Shown here in pieces: positions 34,374 to 45,668 of a stretch of 64,000 nucleotides of DNA. The stretch is from Mangifera indica (lineage: Eukaryota > Streptophyta > Magnoliopsida > Sapindales > Anacardiaceae). The stretch lies in the NCBI RefSeq assembly GCF_011075055.1, contig NC_058149.1, forward strand, positions 10,422,449-10,486,448, written 5' to 3'. Position 1 is the stretch's first letter, and each line of letters starts with the position of its first letter. The notes under the pieces are model-generated. The model was not told the DNA's origin and made no database searches. It saw only the letters and a program-made list of their open reading frames with translations. The translations under genes and the position numbers were made by a program.

Positions 34374-35188
34374 TATATGTAACAAAGAACTCCAATGGAA
34401 CTGACAGGGTACTCTTCTTTTCTCATACGCTTAAAATGAACTTGGAATGTCATTGTATAGCATTCCTGTTTTGCAGAATCAGGCATTGGTGGGTGAGTCA
34501 TAAATTTCCCTTAAATTTCATTGTACAACTTTGAACCTTTTGCAGAATCAGGCGATGGTGGGTGAGCCATATTTTCCTGTCATTGTACAACTTTGAACCT
34601 TTTGTTCTTCCGGCCAACAGCTGATTAAACTTCATTGTTTGTCCAATTTGTTCATTTAAGTGGATGCCAATCTTTTGTGCTCCTCTTTCAGGTTACCAAA
34701 TGCCCCGGACATGGAGATTTATTCTTTGTATGTAGTTGGTGTCCAGATAGAGAGAGCATATGTCTATAAATTAACTCCAGCTGCAGAATGCCACATTCCC
34801 TTCCAAATGGTGGAAGCTGAAATTCAAAATTATCCAATTATATAATAATATATTATTATTTGTTTAAATTTATACTTAATTGGTTAATAATGGTTAGGGA
34901 AAATATGGTTTTTTTTTTTTTTTACACTATCAAAGTTGTTTTTCATTAACAGGATTACATTTTAAGTGAAAATTTATGATTAATGGGCAGAGATGATAAT
35001 GAGATTGGATATGATCGAATATCTCATTTCTCATCCCAATCTTTAAGTGAAAAAATCTTTCTCATCTCTACTACAGGGATGACAAATAATGCATGTCTAT
35101 ACTCTGTGAGGAAAAGATCATCCCTTTGTCTTTGACTATTCGACTCTACCTTAATTTGTCCTTTACTTGGCTCTAAAAAATACCTTAT
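34374..35188. repeat. Short interleaved tandem duplication and intergenic DNA
   Basis: The word TTTTGCAGAATCAGGC plus GGTGGGTGAG occurs near 34470-34500 and again at 34537-34571. TCATTGTACAACTTTGAACC occurs at 34518 and again at 34580, so a unit of about 65 bp is repeated twice. The rest is AT-rich; an AT hairpin core lies at 34835-34853. Confidence 0.5.
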
Positions 35189-35668
35189 GGGTGCATTTGG
35201 TTGGGGGATTTTGTGATTACCTTGGTAATCTATCTTTTATTCCTTTGTTTGGTTTGTCATTAATAAAATATTACAGTAATCTTCTATTACTAATGTTGAC
35301 GTGACAGGTAATATATGTGGTACTCTGATTACCACATTCATCTTAGGTATTTAAAGATTACTAATGCAATCTTTAGTTTATTATAATTATATTATTATTT
35401 ATAAATTTTTTGAGATAAAAATAAATTTATTTTTAATTAATATGACAAATAATATAAAAAATATTTAAAAATAATTATATTCAAGGACATTTAAGTAAAA
35501 TAATTTACTAGTAATCTTTTATTACCTTCAACCAAACACAATAATTATTTATACCTATTAAATTTTATCAAACATAGTAATCATTTATACCCAGTAATAT
35601 TCTAAGTAATCTATCTTCAAGGTAATTTTTCTATTTTAGTAATCAAACATTACCTAAACCAACCGTTC
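35189..35668. mobile_element. AT-rich MITE (family 2, copy 2)
   Basis: Starts GGGTGCATTTGGTTGGGG and ends TAAACCAACCGTTCC. It has the same internal order as the copy at 30202: TAATCTATCTTTTATT, ACGTGACAGGTAATATA, TTTATACCCAGTAATATTCT. Noncoding. Confidence 0.65.
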
Positions 35669-36999
35669 CTATGAGTTTGAAAACTTCAACCTAGAATCCA
35701 CCACACACTCAATCTCTTTAGCTCCGGAAAAAACTGGAATAACAGAGAATGCACAAACAATAAAACCTCCTTAGCCACATAAAAACTCAGTTACAAACCC
35801 ACCCAAAAACCACCATAATGTTAATCATAAACCCACCACAACCTCACCTAGAAACCCACCTCAAACCATCACTAAACCACCCATAGACCCACCAAGAGAA
35901 CCCACTGCAAATTCAACCACAAACTCTTCTTTTCTTGTTGTTAACTTTTCCCCCTTAATGTTTCTTTTTCTTTCTTCATATACTCTTATTTCTTTCTCCC
36001 TCTCTTACCTAATCACAGCCCACTGCTATGACTAACACCCCACAACAACAAATCATTTTTAGTCAACCACCAAAAAACACCCCCTCAACCATATGAACTG
36101 TACATTTCACAACCACGTGAACATAATCAAGTGACAACAAACGATAAAGACAGGAAGGAGAATCTAAGAAAGAATGGAAATCAATCCGCTTGCATGTTAT
36201 CAATCACACATGAAAAAAAGGAAACTTGAAATAATGTTATGAAATTAGGACAAATAACTAACACTGATGAGAGAGTAGAGAATGAGATCATTAGGGCTTT
36301 AGCTAAAAAAGAATCGGAATTGGGTTTTATATATTAATAGTATTTTGGTAAATATTTAAAAAATACAATGAATATTTTAACATATAATTTTAAATATATA
36401 ATTAAATATATAAATTATGTGTTATTAAATAATTAAATATTATTTTATTTTAATTAAAAATTATTTAATTATATAATAATATATTATTTATATATCTAAT
36501 TATATATAGTATAATATGAGACTGAGAAATATCTACTTCCGTTTCCTCTCGTATTTCAAGAACCCCACTTCGTATTTGAGATGGGAGGGGACGACAACCA
36601 CAAGTGGGTTGGAAGGGGGACACTTGACATTCTTATTGGTTACTCAAGAGAAATTGGGGGCCGGCTGAGCCCATGAAGCCATGAAGTGGTTGTCTTGGCT
36701 ATCAAAGTGATGGACAGTTTACTTACCAAAGTGAAAAAGAATTGACAACTGCAATTATATTGACCGGGTATCAGCTTTGAGTTTGGCGCAAATAGTTTCT
36801 TCAATGATACGTTACGTATGTAAATTGTAACGCAAGAAAGAATATGAATTGAAAAGCGCAATTCTTTGAACATACAGCAGACTTGGAGGTCTCATTGATT
36901 AAGTAAGAAAATTTCAAGTTTGGGTGAACTTGCTGTCGTTTTGAGCGAAAAAGGAGAACTAAAAAGAGAAGGTTTGGTGGAATAGTTTCTAGGTATGAA
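35669..36999. other. Intergenic DNA
   Basis: 35690-35940 is rich in ACCCACC/CCACC words (degenerate simple repeat). An AT hairpin core lies at 36466-36484. The ORF at 36640-36873 on the minus strand matches nothing known. No gene supported. Confidence 0.35.
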
Positions 37000-37486
37000 A
37001 TAATAAAGAGGGTAAAAAATTATTATCTTGATAATCTATCTTTTATTATTTACAGAATTTTTTTATTGTTATTAAACAAAAATTATATTGGTAATCTATT
37101 TTTTATTATTTATATTATTTTATATGGTTTATCAGAAATTTTATTATCAATGATAATGTGATAGATAATATTGATGATACTCTGATTACCACTTTCACTT
37201 TATTTATTAAAAAATTATCAAGATAATATTAACATAAAAATAACTTTATTTTTAATTAATACAACAAATAATATAACAAAATTTTAAAATAATTATACAC
37301 AATGATATTTAAGTAAAATAATATACTAGTATTCTTTTATTATCTTTAACCAAATATAATAATTATTTATATTTTTCATCTTTTTATTAAATATAGTAAT
37401 AATTTATACTCAGTAATTTTCTAAGTAATCTATTTTTAATATTTTAATTTTAATAATAAAATATTATTCAAACCAAATACACCCAA
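37000..37486. mobile_element. AT-rich MITE (family 2, copy 3)
   Basis: The right end TTCAAACCAAATACACCC is the reverse complement of GGGTGTATTTGGTTTGAA, matching the left end of copy 2. The internal blocks TAATCTATCTTTTATTATTT and TTTATACTCAGTAATTTTCT are in the same order. The left end is less clear (an AGGTTTGGTGG stretch lies at about 36970). Confidence 0.6.
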
Positions 37487-39200
37487 AGGTATGTTAATAG
37501 AGGGGAAAGGACTATTTTTCAACTAAGTCTAAACCACAAGTTTACATATTTAAAGTTAAAAAATTATATTTTCTATCTATAGGTAGATTCAAATGAAGCT
37601 AATTCCACTCAAATAGATGGTTTGTTCAATTTGAATTAGAGTTTAGTTCAACAATTTGGCTTGACTTCAACTTAAATCTTTTTATGACGATATTGTTCAT
37701 CTTAACTATGATACGATTTATCCCACTAATAATACTATCATCTTGTTGATGACTTTTCAACTATATTTTTGATCAATTCGAATTCGGTTTGAACTGGTTA
37801 TAATAGATTAGAAGTAAACTCAAACCAACCTATGTGTTCGGCTTGATTTAACTTGAATTCAGCCTTCCCACCTTAATTATTAGTGAAATTAGTTAGTTTT
37901 TAAGGATATATTCACCGAGAAAATTTAAAAAATTCTTATAATATTTAACTTTGTGTCCTTAACATTTTAAATATATTTTCACCTCTATGTTATATAGAAA
38001 ATAAAATTTAAAAATTAAAACAATCGTGGGCAATGAAAAATTATTTGACAATAGTTAAAATCACATTAAATCAATATGATTCTAATTGAAATTATATTAA
38101 AAAAATATGATTCAATTAAAAACGTATCATCGATTCTGATTGAAATTATATTAGAATAATGTGATTCAGTTTGAATTGTATCATTAATTCTGATTGAAAT
38201 CATATCAAAATAATGTAATTTTAACTCTAATTTCAATTGTAATAGAAATAGTTTCAAATTTGGATCTAGTTTTGATTTTTAAGTTATTATAATTAAATAT
38301 AATAAAATATTATTTTTTAATTTAAAAATGAGAATTTATCATTTTGGATCTTTTGATATAAATTAAATGGGAAATAATCATTCTCCCAATAATAAGAAAA
38401 GCTTTCGTGTGTATGATGGCGTTCTTTTGAGTTGTGTTAGTCAAAATCTACGAGACTTTCCTACAAGTTATGCCTCTATTTGATTCTTATCTTACGCAAA
38501 ACGACATTCACAAATATAAAAAAGCCAACTGAAATTACATAAAAACTATTCTATTCTATTGCATTTACTTTACCCTATTGTTTAATGTTGCTTTGGGATG
38601 AGGCCGGCCTGCCTTTTCATTTATTGTTTTAATTTAAAAAGAAAAAAAAAAGGTAAAGTATTTATGATTACTTGAAAACCCCGGGGGCAAATAAGTAATT
38701 TCACTCTAAATATTATTATTTAATATCTAACCATTTATTAATACAATATTATTTTTAAATTAAAAATAAAATAATATTTAATTACGTAATAATATTGCAG
38801 GCAGCATGAAATATTATTATTTAGGTCTATTTAACAGACTGTAATTTTATTTATTGCACCTATTTTCAAAGTGCATGAGTAAAAATAATATTATAATAAT
38901 AAAATATTAATAGACGACAGGCTATTTTCGATATTAACTTCATTAATCAGGGTCAAACTCACGTAAAAATTTTCTAAAATTTATTACATCCTTAGAGGAG
39001 ACATGAATCACACGCGTCACAAGCACGGACCAATAGAACCAAAGGTTTAGAAGGAAGGTGGGATGGGCATGAAAGAAGCGCGTGGGTATGTGAAACTCAT
39101 TACAGTTTAGGGCGGCTATGGATAAAGCCAAAATGCCATTAAATTAATTAAAAATACAAAAGGGTAGGGCAGGAGGAGAAAAGAAGGAGAAGATGAAGTA
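37487..39200. other. Intergenic DNA with a possible family 3 repeat and a tandem array
   Basis: 37580-37875 has AGGTAGATTCAAATGAAGC at the left and, inverted, AGGTGGGAAGGCTGAATTC at the right, with AATTCGAATT-type words between, resembling family 3. 38070-38225 holds about three degenerate 60-bp tandem units containing ATTCTGATTGAAATTATATT. The last few hundred bases form the NF-YA promoter. Confidence 0.4.
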
Positions 39201-39253
39201 GTGGTGGTGGTGGGTAGTTTATTTTGTCTTAATTAATAATGATAATATTAAAA

Positions 39254-39278
39254 TTAAGAGAGAGAGAGAGAGAGAGGA
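39254..39278. repeat. (GA)n microsatellite in the NF-YA promoter/leader
   Basis: An AGAGAG run, repeated more briefly at 39371-39384 just before the first upstream ORF. GA tracts are common in plant 5' leaders and can bind BPC factors. Noncoding. Confidence 0.6.
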
Positions 39279-39388
39279 AATGATTATTAAAAGTGTGTTA
39301 GATGGGTAGTCACAGGGTGCACAACCAAGAAACCAGAGTTGGAGTTGAAGGTTGTTTTGTTTTGGTGGGTAGAGAGAGAGAGAGTTTC

Positions 39389-39454
39389 ATGAGAGGAGAC
39401 ATGCCCAAGTTCTTCCCAACACTAGCGTATTTTGCTGCTTCTTCTCTCAACTGA
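39389..39454 (+). CDS. Upstream ORF 1 in the NF-YA leader
   Basis: A 21-codon ORF opening MRGDMPKFFPTLAYFAASS and ending in TGA, in the probable first (untranslated) exon of the NF-YA gene, after a GA-rich leader. Leader status is inferred from position and composition; transcript data would be needed to place the first splice site. NF-YA genes in legumes are known to be controlled by leader uORFs. Confidence 0.4.
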   Translation: MRGDMPKFFPTLAYFAASSLN

Positions 39455-41252
39455 TCCCAAAGGTTCTCACTTCTCTTCTCTCTCATTCATTCTTATTATC
39501 ACCTTTCTTTTGGATTTGTTTTTTATTTTTTTTTATTCTTATTGCTTCACTTCTTCACTTGTTCTTTTGATTCTTTTCTTCCCCTTTTTTCGTTTTGTTT
39601 ATTGTTAGGTGGTAGCGTAATCCAAGTGGGTTTCGTTTTGTCGGCTGTTTTTTGATTGCATGTGTCGTTTGGTATCATGTTTGTGTGAAAATAGTAAAGT
39701 TGTGATAGGTAAACTGGTAAACTTCTCATCCTGTTGATTTCTAGACTTATTGTTGTTTTGGGATGTTTTTATCTTCTACTAAAACAACCAAAATTTTATA
39801 TTTCTGGAAGTGAATTTGTGACTGCCTTTTTTGCCCACTTATTGCCTGGAGTTTTTTATGAGTGAGCTTTTTGATTTTGTTTTGACAAAGTCAATGACTT
39901 TTCAACGGCTCATTGCATTTAACAAGATGCGAAGCTCTGGCTCCGTGTTTCATATGGTTGTTGGTTTGTTTGAGTTTGATTTGTTTTACACTTTGCATGT
40001 AAAAAAAAAAGCCTGCTTTTTCTCTCCTTGGTGAATAAACAAATGTATCGGCTGGGCTGTTATGTGTCAGTGTCAGATTTTCTGAGACTAGGGTTAACTC
40101 TGTTAACAGATTAAACCAGCTTGGTTAGTTTGTGTTTTGTATAAAAAAATCATCGCGAAACCCTTTCGGGGTGTTCTTAAAGTCAAAAGTTTGGATCTAA
40201 AATTGACGTTGATTTCTTGTTAGGGGCAGAGTGATCAGGTTAGCCGATGTATATCTGATGTTTTTTCTTGCTTTATTCACCAATGCATGAGATGATTGTC
40301 GATCTCATAAGTGTACTGGATTACAGGTCCGTTATTAGACATATGCTTGTACCTAGATTAAAAAGAAACAACGGATAAAAAGAAAAAGAAAACATCACTT
40401 TTGTCCCACTATTAATTCCGTGTTCTGGGATTGGTGTAGTGGTGTAAATTTTCTCTTACTTTGTTAGTGAAAGGTTTTCCATCATTTGCTCAGGCTATTA
40501 TTACTTGTGTGTTTGTTTCTGTTTATTTTTTGGAACCTTTTTCTTTGTCCTCGGTATTACTGTTATCTTTGTGAGAGTAGAGCTAGCATTGTATGATCTA
40601 GGTATCCTATGGAATTTATCATGTAGTTATAATTGTTTGGCAGCATTTTTTCATATTCCCTTTAAGGGTCTTGTACTGGATGATTTCCCTTTATATAATG
40701 ACATGATTGTTTGCTCATGTGGCATTTTCACATACCATAAAAGTGCACGGTGGTGTGATATATGATGTTTGGACATTTTAAATATCATTTTCTAACTTAT
40801 ATGAACTGACTTAAATAATTTAGTTATTGGTATCTAAGAATGATTTAGACGAACAATGTCACACCCCTTTTTTGTGGAGTACATCCTCTTTTTGGTAGCC
40901 TTAGTGCATGGTATTATGTGAAGAGTAATATTATATATACAAATAAATTGTACAAAAGTATTTATACAAACTGAGGTGGTAACATTTCATTGAGTGATTT
41001 TGACGTGAGAGAAAATGTAAACAATTATATCACCTAATCACAAGTTGTCATATTTGACTGTACAGATAAGTTTGTAAAATTTTTTATATGCATAGTTTTA
41101 TTCTTAAGTGAATATTTTGTCCTAGTTGAACTATTGCATTGAAGTCAAGTTTGTGTTGATTCAGTTTTTTCGTCATCATGATTGTCTACATAACTAATTC
41201 ATTTAGTCATAGAGATTCATTTGCAATTTTCTCGGATATATTTATGTGAAAT

Positions 41253-41293
41253 ATATATGTGTGTGTATATATATATGGAGAGAGAGAGAGATT
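41253..41293. repeat. Compound microsatellite in the NF-YA leader intron
   Basis: Consecutive AT, GT, AT and GAGA runs. Lies about 150 bp before the acceptor of the exon that contains the NF-YA start. Confidence 0.7.
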
Positions 41294-41484
41294 CTTTGTG
41301 CAGAATTATGTATTTCTTGCTTTTTTTTTTTTTCAATATATGAACATTGCTGAATGTGAATATATGAACATATTCTTTCTCCATATAATTGAAATGCTAA
41401 TTTTTTTTTGTTGTGTTGTCTTGGTTAGCTAAACCAAAGTGAGGGGTACAGAACTCTTGGCTGTTAAGGACTGTGAATTTCTGC

Positions 41485-41496
41485 ATGAAAATATAG
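41485..41496 (+). CDS. Minimal upstream ORF 2 (Met-Lys-Ile-stop) before NF-YA
   Basis: ATG AAA ATA TAG, ending 17 nt before the NF-YA start codon and out of frame with it. Such a short ORF this close to the main start could reduce main-ORF initiation. Confidence 0.45.
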   Translation: MKI

Positions 41497-41513
41497 GACA
41501 GCTGTTGAACTAT

Positions 41514-44500
41514 ATGGCTATTCGAATTCAAGACTTGACTAAGAAAAGCTTTGATCACAGTTCTGGTCTTTCTGTGGCCCATTTCTCTGTTGGTTGCCCA
41601 TCATGGTGGAATTCAAGGGAACATCAAGTTTCACAGACCTTATCCAAGAATAGTAGTCTGAAAGTGGAATCTCCACCCCATCTTTTTCATGATGGAAAGT
41701 ATTTAGGTCTTCAACTAGCGGACCAGGAATCATCCTCAGCTCAATCAATTGGTCAATCTCACCGTGATGTGAGTGCTGTAGGAGGGACAAATTCTCAAGA
41801 TCAATGCATTTCATCAGAATCTGGTATGGATACTTCCGGATTCACTATTTATTGGCTATTAGAAACCATTTTCTTGTCACACTTGTGTAATAATGAGAGA
41901 ATTTCTGTCATACTACGCAATGAGAGAGAAAAGAGAAGAAAATTATATAATTTGGAAAGAAACTTCATTGGCTGAAGTGAAATGTGCTGTTTATTTGCAT
42001 ATTTTTTCATCTGTGGTTTGAATCATTCATGAGTGGCTCACAAACATTGAAGCTTTACATCCTTCTTTTCTTTTTCCAAATTTCTTCTGATAATAGGATG
42101 TTTTTGTTTCTGGTATATATTGGTTTCCATATCGGAAAATCAGAGACCTGGTTCTCTAATTACAAAACACTATATCTGTGTGATAATTTAGGCCTGGTGC
42201 TTCTGTAAATGCAGTAGTAGTCTCTCTCTCTTATTTTTTTTAAATAAGGAACCTTATTCGAGCTGCGTTGCCCCTTGGGGGTCGGACCAACCACACTAAG
42301 TAGTTAAACCTTGAGTTCATTGACTGGTCCCACAACTACTGTATCGGGTAATTCTAGGGTCTAATCTTGATATAGTGTCAGCAGGTCAGGAACCCAAGCC
42401 CTCTTTCTTGGGGATTTTATATCCTTTGTTATTTAAACTACCTCTTGGGGGCTAGTCGCACTCTCTCTCTCTCCCCCTTGCTCTCTTCTTGTTGTGCTTA
42501 ACTCTTACATTGTGAAATTATGGGAGGAAATATGGAAAAGTTGAAATGTCATAGATTGTTTTAGGGGGATATCAATGTTAGGAATTAGCTTCCACATGTT
42601 TCTTCGGTAGATTGTTTGCACAAATAGAGTAGGGTATTGTCCTTGATTTTATTTTTGTCATGAAGGTTTATATTATCTCCAGAGACATTTCTATAATCTT
42701 CATACATATGCTTTTACTTTTCTGGTTTTTGTCTTTCCTTCATCCCCACATAGTTAGTAGTACCTATCCCTGGTTATCTTGTGTAACATTGGTATAGAAG
42801 CTTTGCAAAGCAGATCAGTGATAAATTGTTTGAGAAATAAAAGTACTATCTGCTTCTGTTTTCTTGTCGAAAACAGTTCATCATGGTACCTTTTCTATGA
42901 TATCACAAAGTTCCATTTCTGATGACTTGAATTGATTTGCTGTGCCTTCAAGTTGATACGAGACTAAAATGTTTACTTAAACTAATGTGAAAAATAAGCT
43001 AGGCTAAGTCTAACTTAAATTTAATTAATGTCTATCTATTTCATGCATGCAGGTCAAGATGAAAGTTGCGGAAAGGGTGTTGAAGGTCAAATGAAACCTC
43101 TGTTTTTGTTGAGCAATTCTGAAATTGTGTTCAACCCAGCTCATGCTGATTATAACCAATCAATGGTATGTTGAAATGTAGTTTCTAAATTTCAGCTTGT
43201 TTGCTCGGTTGTGAAACTAAGGGTTCCCACCTATTTCAGGCTCATTCTCTATATCCTTATGGTGATCGTTACTTTGGTGGCTTATATACTCCGTATGGAC
43301 CGCAAGCTCTTGTAAGTTCTACTGAGCGTTTGTATACTACTGTCCCAAGTAGTTTTATTTTGGCGATATTAGATCAGAGTGAAAGCTAATTTGCAATAGC
43401 AGTAACATTATGTGCACAAACAATGGGTACAAATTTGTACACAAATGATGATGTATCAACATGTGATTGTGTGTTGCTTTATTTTTAATTTAAAATCACT
43501 TAATCACATCAAGAAATGTCAACGTTTGTGTTTATTGTTTATGCACATGGTTTTATTATTGCAATAAATATCATTCCATGAAAAGAGATTCTATTTCTTA
43601 TTACAATGTTGGAATGGTTTCCTAAAATCTGTTAAAAGGCTTAACTATGAAAGGCGATAGATAAAGCTTAGAGCCTACCTTCTCATTGGTGCTTCATTTG
43701 GTTCTAATGTATGTTCCTTATTTGACTTTCTACGGCAATTGCTTTTATGATCTTTTTGACAAAAAACAAAATCAGATCCAGCCTCATACAGGCTCCCAGA
43801 TGATAGGGATAGCATCCACACGAGTCCCACTGCCCCTTGATCCTGCAGAAGATAGGCCTATTTATGTCAATCCAAAACAGTACCATGGCATACTGAGAAG
43901 AAGACAGTCACGTGCAAAGCTTGAGGCCCAGAACAAACTTGTCAAGGCTCGAAAGGTATGTATGTTTGGTTGGCATTTGATATACTTTTGATACCACAGA
44001 GTAATAGATCTCTAAGGTATTATAAATCCGAGAATTCAATACTTTTTTACGAGGAACAACAAATCTAGTATACACTAAGTAATGATAATCATCCAATAGT
44101 ATCGGTGTATCTATTTACGTGAAATTATCCTTCTTCAATAGAGCCTTCATCCACTCATTTATACTTTTCAATATACCGCAGCCATATCTCCACGAGTCAA
44201 GGCATCTTCATGCTGTAAACAGGGTTCGGGGATCTGGCGGACGATTTCTCAGCTCTAAAAAGCTCCAACAGCCTGATCCAAATAGTGCCAGTGGCATTTC
44301 AGACTCTAACCACTTCCAAAAAAAGATCAGTACATCAGAATTTGAGACTCACTCGCAAACCATGGAATATGTTCCTTCAGCAACCTCATGCTCAGATATT
44401 ACCAGTGTATCCAACAGTGATGTTGTTTTGCGGCAGGCTGATCGCGGGTTTGCTGGCTTCTCTGCCCACATGGGTAGTGCCATCCAAAATCGCAGTAGAC

Positions 44501-44544
44501 TTGTGTGCAGTGGAATGCAGCACTGTGCCTCAGTTGTTCGGTGA
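41514..44544 (+). CDS. NF-YA: Nuclear transcription factor Y subunit A
   Basis: Sequence-specific subunit of the CCAAT-binding trimer NF-Y; it joins an NF-YB/NF-YC dimer in the nucleus. Five coding exons: 41514-41823, 43053-43165, 43240-43311, 43776-43955 and 44182-44544, giving 1038 nt and 345 aa. The conserved core spans the last two exons. The A1 helix (about 193-225, [20 protein letters not shown]) binds NF-YB/C. The A2 segment (226-247, [20 protein letters not shown]) reads CCAAT through its His and Arg residues. The N-terminal half is Ser/Gln-rich and the C-terminal tail Ser-rich. The start [10 protein letters not shown] is the first in-frame ATG; the extension upstream lacks an ATG and is likely leader. 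A long leader intron precedes it. Two uORFs and a miR169 site suggest strong post-transcriptional control. Resembles the NF-YA3/8 group; exact paralogue not fixed. Confidence 0.93.
42230..42480. repeat. Repeat-like insertion in NF-YA intron
   Basis: A GC-richer block (GAGCTGCGTTGCCCCTTGGG, later CTACCTCTTGGGGGCTAGTC) bounded by TCTCTCTC tracts, unlike the rest of the 1.2-kb intron. Probably an old insertion; family unknown. Confidence 0.3.
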
Positions 44545-44559
44545 GATCACAGCACCGGG

Positions 44560-44580
44560 CAGGCAATTCATCCTTGGCTT
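44560..44580 (+). promoter_or_regulatory. miR169 target site in the NF-YA 3'UTR
   Basis: CAGGCAATTCATCCTTGGCT plus T lies 16 nt after the NF-YA stop codon. It is complementary to miR169 (family core AGCCAAGGATGACTTGCC). Against the miR169h-type form only two positions fail to pair: one near the middle and the one opposite the miRNA 5' end. Cleavage of NF-YA transcripts by miR169 at this 3'UTR location is well established in plants. Confidence 0.85.
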
Positions 44581-45621
44581 TTCTAATCTAGTTACTATGT
44601 TCAGAAAATACTCTTCCTACTGCTTCTACATTTGTTGTAGGGAAGTTTATGCGGTTGTGAAGAGAGTTTGTGTTGAATGATAATATTTCAAAATTACCAT
44701 ATCTGCATGTGTGAAGACTGGTAGCTCGGCTATTTACCTTACTGACGTACGTATATATATGTTTTTACCAATAATTTAGATTATACCATATCTTGTGTGA
44801 ACTTTCCAAATTTACCGTCCCAATTATCTCAACCGGATAAGCTCATCATCTTCTTTAAAGGTGTAGCATTGTTTTATTCATAATCCTATTGTTGGTGAGT
44901 TCGTCTATGGTAAAATGTCTCTCTACCTACACCCACAATGTTGCATAAAAGCAAGTCTAAGTTCAGCTCATCTCCTCTGTTGATTCTACTTCTCAACTCA
45001 GTCGTAATCCTCTTGCTGACGAGTTTATCTTTGGTAAACTATCTCTCTATCTCTACCTTTGCGTTTTTACGTTACGCAATTGTTCATGTTTTTCGGTTTC
45101 TTTATTGGACCAAGAGCTAGAGATGGTGGGAATGAGACTGAAGGGAAAAAATCATTGGAATAAGAGAAGAAATCGACAGAAGAAGCGAAAGTGCCAAGCT
45201 GGTGGCAGTGGAAAAGGAGGAGCCACAGAAGATTCTAGTCCAGATGAATTTTAATTTTTAAATTTTACAATCCTAACTTTTTATAAAGTTATAAAATTTA
45301 GGGTTGCTCTTTGTAAAAAGTTTATAAAATTTGGGATAAATTATTATTTAATTTTTAATGATAATGAGTATTTCTGTCTATTTTACAAATTTTATAAAAA
45401 TTTAATGAATGGGTGAGAAATGAATTTTTTGATCTTAAAGGATGGAAACGTAATTTCATCAAAATTTGGGGAAATGGCAAATATATGTAAAAAGTAGGGC
45501 CCATGCAAATGGGGACATTTCTCATATCTTTTCATGTTCTCGGTGTTTGCCTTTTACAAAGTCAATATTCAAGAACTCACACAGTTTAAAAAAAAAAAAT
45601 CGAAGTACGAGCAACTGTGCA
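44581..45621. other. NF-YA 3'UTR and WAV2 promoter region
   Basis: No further gene seen. 45240-45480 is AT-rich with ATAAAATTT/AAATTTTAT words of mobile-element type. The ORF starting at 45534 runs in frame into WAV2 and is not a separate gene. Confidence 0.4.
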
Positions 45622-45630
45622 TATATAAAA
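45622..45630 (+). promoter_or_regulatory. Possible TATA box of the WAV2-like gene
   Basis: TATATAAAA, 39 nt before the ATG. This is a good match but would leave a very short leader, so usage is uncertain. Confidence 0.3.
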
Positions 45631-45668
45631 CAGATATAGCAGCCAAAGCAAAGCGTAAAGCGACAGCA

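Noticed and set aside
41439..41513. N-terminal extension of NF-YA from 41439
   Set aside because: It would start at GTG; the frame has no ATG before 41514 and the stretch contains uORF 2, so it is leader.
43201..43389. Separate small gene overlapping NF-YA exon 4
   Set aside because: It is exon 4 (43240-43311) read into the introns on both sides.
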